DNA of 8,410 nt from the NCBI GenBank assembly GCA_019695455.1, contig JAEUAC010000055.1:1-8410 (forward strand), written 5' to 3'. Of the stretch, positions 6,154 to 8,410 are shown piece after piece. The stretch is from Methylorubrum extorquens (GTDB lineage: Bacteria; Pseudomonadota; Alphaproteobacteria; Rhizobiales; Beijerinckiaceae). The notes beneath the pieces were generated by a model. It had not been told where the DNA came from and did not search any database. It saw only the letters and a list, made by a program, of their open reading frames with translations. The position numbers and the translations under genes are program-made. Within the stretch, counting starts at the first letter, position 1, and each line of letters starts with the position of its first letter.

Positions 6154-6579
6154 CACGTGCGGATCGAGCCCGGAGGCCGAGGTCGTGACGAGGTCCGGCG
6201 GCACGGGCGCGCCGGGATTCTCCGCCTTCAGGGCGGCGATCTCGGCGCGCACGCGCTCGATGAGTGCCGGGTTCGTCGGGCCGAGGTTCGAGCCCATCGA
6301 GTTGGAGGCGTTGTAGGGCGACGGCGCCGTCTTCGTCGCGTCCTGCGGGTCGGGAGCCGTCGTGGCCGAGGGCCGGCCGTGGAAGTAGCGCGGCGACGCG
6401 AAGGACTGCCCGAGGAGCGCGGAGCCGACGACGACCCCGTCCCGCTCGACGAGGCTGCCACCCGCCTGGCGCGGGAAGAGGGTCGCGGCGATGCCCGTCA
6501 TGGCGGCAGGATAGACGAGACCCGTCAGCAGCGTGAGGGCCGTGAAGATCACGAGAGCGGGGCGGAGATGGGCGAACAT
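6151..6579 (-). CDS. kdpC: KdpC, K+-transporting ATPase subunit C, truncated by a premature stop
   Basis: KdpC is the small subunit of the KdpFABC pump, with one N-terminal membrane helix and a periplasmic domain. It helps KdpA and KdpB take up K+ with high affinity. This frame gives 142 residues, against 190 in E. coli. It has the start FAHLRPALV, one membrane segment (about 8-30), GSALLGQSF, YFHGRPSAT (65-73), the SPYNASNSMGSNLGPTNP segment (87-104) and SASGLDPH (134-141), all typical of the family. It then stops at TAG, losing about 59 conserved residues. The start is supported by a GAGG at 6588-6591 eight bases upstream. The gene lies 10 bp after kdpB. The truncated subunit would probably misfold or fail to assemble. 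A base-calling error is the main alternative, because everything else about the gene is intact. Confidence 0.92.
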   Translation of the reverse strand: MFAHLRPALVIFTALTLLTGLVYPAAMTGIAATLFPRQAGGSLVERDGVVVGSALLGQSFASPRYFHGRPSATTAPDPQDATKTAPSPYNASNSMGSNLGPTNPALIERVRAEIAALKAENPGAPVPPDLVTTSASGLDPHV

Positions 6580-6587
6580 GGGGGGAT

Positions 6588-6591
6588 CCTC
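6588..6591 (-). promoter_or_regulatory. Ribosome binding site of kdpC, overlapping the kdpB stop
   Basis: On the minus strand GAGG sits eight bases before the kdpC ATG (6579-6577) and shares two bases with the kdpB TGA (6592-6590). This favours coupled translation and fixes the kdpC start. Confidence 0.7.
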
Positions 6592-8410
6592 AAGCGAGAT
6601 GCAGGGCGGCGACCGCCATGTCGATGAGCTTGATGCCGGCGAAGGGCACGACGATGCCGCCGAGCCCGTAGACGAGGAGGTTGCGACGCAGCAGCGAGGC
6701 GGCGCCGACGGCCCGGTAGCGCACCCCTCGCAGGGCGAGCGGGATCAGGGCCACGATGATGAGCGCGTTGAAGATGATGGCCGAGAGGATGGCGCTCTGC
6801 GGCGAGGCGAGCCCCATGACGTTGAGGGCGCCGAGCTGGGGGTAGAAGGCGAGGAACATCGCCGGGATGATGGCGAAGTACTTCGCGACGTCGTTCGCGA
6901 TCGAGAAGGTCGTGAGCGCGCCCCGCGTCATGAGGAGCTGCTTGCCGATCTCCACGATCTCGATGAGCTTGGTCGGGTCGGAATCGAGGTCGACCATGTT
7001 GCCGGCCTCGCGGGCCGCGACCGTTCCCGTGTTCATGGCGACGCCGACGTCCGATTGGGCGAGCGCCGGGGCGTCGTTCGTGCCGTCGCCGCACATGGCG
7101 ACGAGCTTGCCCTTGGCCTGCTCGGCGCGGATCAGGGCGAGCTTCATCTCGGGCGTCGCCTCGGCCAGGAAGTCGTCGACGCCGGCCTCGGCCGCGATGG
7201 CGGCCGCCGTCATGGGGTTGTCGCCCGTGATCATGACGGTGCGGATGCCCATGCGGCGCAATTCGCCGAAGCGCTCGCGGATGCCGCCCTTCACGATGTC
7301 CTTGAGCGCGATCACGCCCAGCAGACGGCCGTCCCGCGCGACGGCGAGCGGCGTGCCGCCGGCCTTCGCGATCCCCTCGGCGATGGCCTGGATCTCGCGC
7401 GCCGCCGCGTCCGTGGGCCGGCCGACATGGGCGAGGATCGCGTCCACGGCGCCCTTGCGGACGACGAGCCCCTGCGCGTCGACGCCGCTCATGCGCGTCT
7501 GGGCCGCGAACGGCACGAAGGTCGCGCCGAGCGCCGCCATGTCGCGGCCCCGGAGGCCGTGCTTCTCCTTGGCGAGCACCACGACGGAACGGCCCTCCGG
7601 CGTCTCGTCCGCCAGCGAGGCGAGCTGGGCCGCGTCCGCGAGGTCGGTCTCGCTCACGCCCGCCACGGGCCTGAACTCCGTCGCCTGCCGGTTGCCGAGC
7701 GTGATGGTGCCCGTCTTGTCGAGGAGGAGCGTGTCGACGTCGCCCGCGGCCTCGACGGCCCGCCCCGACATGGCGAGCACGTTGAAGCGCACGAGCCGGT
7801 CCATGCCGGCGATGCCGATCGCCGAGAGCAGCGCGCCGATCGTGGTCGGGATCAGCGTCACGAACAGGGCGACGAGGACCACGACCGGGATCGAGCCGCC
7901 CGCGTAGGCCGCGAAGGACGGGATGGAGGCGACGGCGAAGACGAAGATGATCGTCATGCCGGCGAGCAGGATGTTGAGCGCGATCTCGTTCGGCGTCTTC
8001 TGGCGCGAGGCGCCCTCGACCAGCGCGATCATGCGGTCGATGAAGGTCGATCCGGGCGCGGCCGTGATGCGGACGCGGATCCAGTCCGACAGGACCTGCG
8101 TGCCGCCCGTGACGGCCGAGCGGTCTCCGCCGGATTCGCGGATCACGGGCGCGGATTCGCCCGTGATGGCGGCCTCGTTCACGGAGGCGACGCCCTCGAT
8201 CACCTCGCCGTCGGACGGGATGATGTCGCCCGCCTCCACGATCACGACGTCGCCCTGCCGGAGATCGGGTCCGGCGACCGTCTCGAAGCGGTCGCGCGGG
8301 CCGCCCGGCGCGGCGCCCGGTCCCGACAGGCGCTTCGCGGTCGTCTCCGTGCGGGTCCGCCGGAGCGACTCCGCCTGCGCCTTGCCGCGGCCCTCGGCGA
8401 CGGCCTCGGC
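6590..8410 (-). CDS. kdpB: KdpB, K+-transporting P-type ATPase catalytic subunit (5' end missing)
   Basis: The frame is open to the right edge and gives 606 residues. The E. coli phosphorylation site Asp307 and regulatory Ser162 both align with an offset of 76, so about 76 N-terminal residues are missing and the full length would be close to the E. coli 682. In visible numbering: TGES at 83-86 (actuator domain; the Ser corresponds to the inhibitory phosphosite Ser162), PTTIG in the membrane segment before the phosphorylation domain, DKTGT with phospho-acceptor Asp231, TGDN at 395-398, GDGTNDAP at 441-448, and NDVAKYF with the Asp and Lys that match E. coli Asp583 and Lys586. About five membrane segments are visible (near 147-163, 174-195, 509-522, 536-560 and 579-601). 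KdpB hydrolyses ATP to drive K+ through KdpA. A GTG at 8245 is internal, since the upstream codons continue typical KdpB sequence. No stop or frameshift is seen. Confidence 0.96.
   Translation of the reverse strand, partial: AEAVAEGRGKAQAESLRRTRTETTAKRLSGPGAAPGGPRDRFETVAGPDLRQGDVVIVEAGDIIPSDGEVIEGVASVNEAAITGESAPVIRESGGDRSAVTGGTQVLSDWIRVRITAAPGSTFIDRMIALVEGASRQKTPNEIALNILLAGMTIIFVFAVASIPSFAAYAGGSIPVVVLVALFVTLIPTTIGALLSAIGIAGMDRLVRFNVLAMSGRAVEAAGDVDTLLLDKTGTITLGNRQATEFRPVAGVSETDLADAAQLASLADETPEGRSVVVLAKEKHGLRGRDMAALGATFVPFAAQTRMSGVDAQGLVVRKGAVDAILAHVGRPTDAAAREIQAIAEGIAKAGGTPLAVARDGRLLGVIALKDIVKGGIRERFGELRRMGIRTVMITGDNPMTAAAIAAEAGVDDFLAEATPEMKLALIRAEQAKGKLVAMCGDGTNDAPALAQSDVGVAMNTGTVAAREAGNMVDLDSDPTKLIEIVEIGKQLLMTRGALTTFSIANDVAKYFAIIPAMFLAFYPQLGALNVMGLASPQSAILSAIIFNALIIVALIPLALRGVRYRAVGAASLLRRNLLVYGLGGIVVPFAGIKLIDMAVAALHLA

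Noticed and set aside
3693..6188. Very long plus-strand open frame (831 codons) opposite kdpD and kdpC
   Set aside because: It lies antisense to an unmistakable kdpD, and its translation is Arg/Gly/Ala/Asp-rich with no recognisable domain. Long antisense frames are expected opposite genes with strong G/C third positions.
8243..8245. GTG as the start of kdpB
   Set aside because: The frame continues upstream to the window edge with typical KdpB sequence (EGRGKAQAESLRRTR region), so the GTG is an internal codon.

Overview
This is a very GC-rich window with strong G/C preference at third codon positions. The protein sequences resemble those of Alphaproteobacteria, probably Hyphomicrobiales (Methylobacterium-like). 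That placement rests on general sequence style and I could not test it by search. The window holds two gene sets that converge on a non-coding gap at 2394-2604.

The left set (1-2393, + strand) reads: the C-terminal end of a branched-chain-amino-acid-type ABC transporter substrate-binding protein, two classical short-chain dehydrogenases (SDRs), and a small single-domain cupin. Spacing is tight: an ATGA overlap, 46 bp, then 10 bp. It looks like the tail of an uptake-plus-oxidation operon for an unidentified small molecule. Both SDRs carry an Asp at the end of beta-2, which suggests NAD(H).

The right set (8410 down to 2605, - strand) is the distal part of a kdp operon, kdpB-kdpC-kdpD-kdpE. It encodes the high-affinity K+ pump KdpFABC and its two-component regulator. 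kdpB runs off the right edge and lacks about 76 N-terminal residues by alignment to the E. coli protein. kdpD (898 aa) and kdpE (231 aa) look intact and share a 4-bp GTGA overlap.

The notable feature is in kdpC. Its frame meets a TAG at 6151-6153 just after the conserved SGLDPH segment. The same frame then continues for 58 recognisable KdpC residues to a TGA at 5974-5976, overlapping the kdpD start by 20 bp. A single base (T at 6152 instead of G on the + strand) would restore a Ser codon and a 201-residue KdpC. kdpC is therefore split by one nonsense codon. This is either a true mutation that would cripple the pump and probably lower kdpD translation, or a base-call error. TAG also ends two other genes here, so there is no sign of amber reassignment.

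The gap between the two sets has two clear inverted repeats that could act as terminators, neither followed by a T-run. I found no RNA genes, mobile elements, CRISPR arrays or other unknown system.
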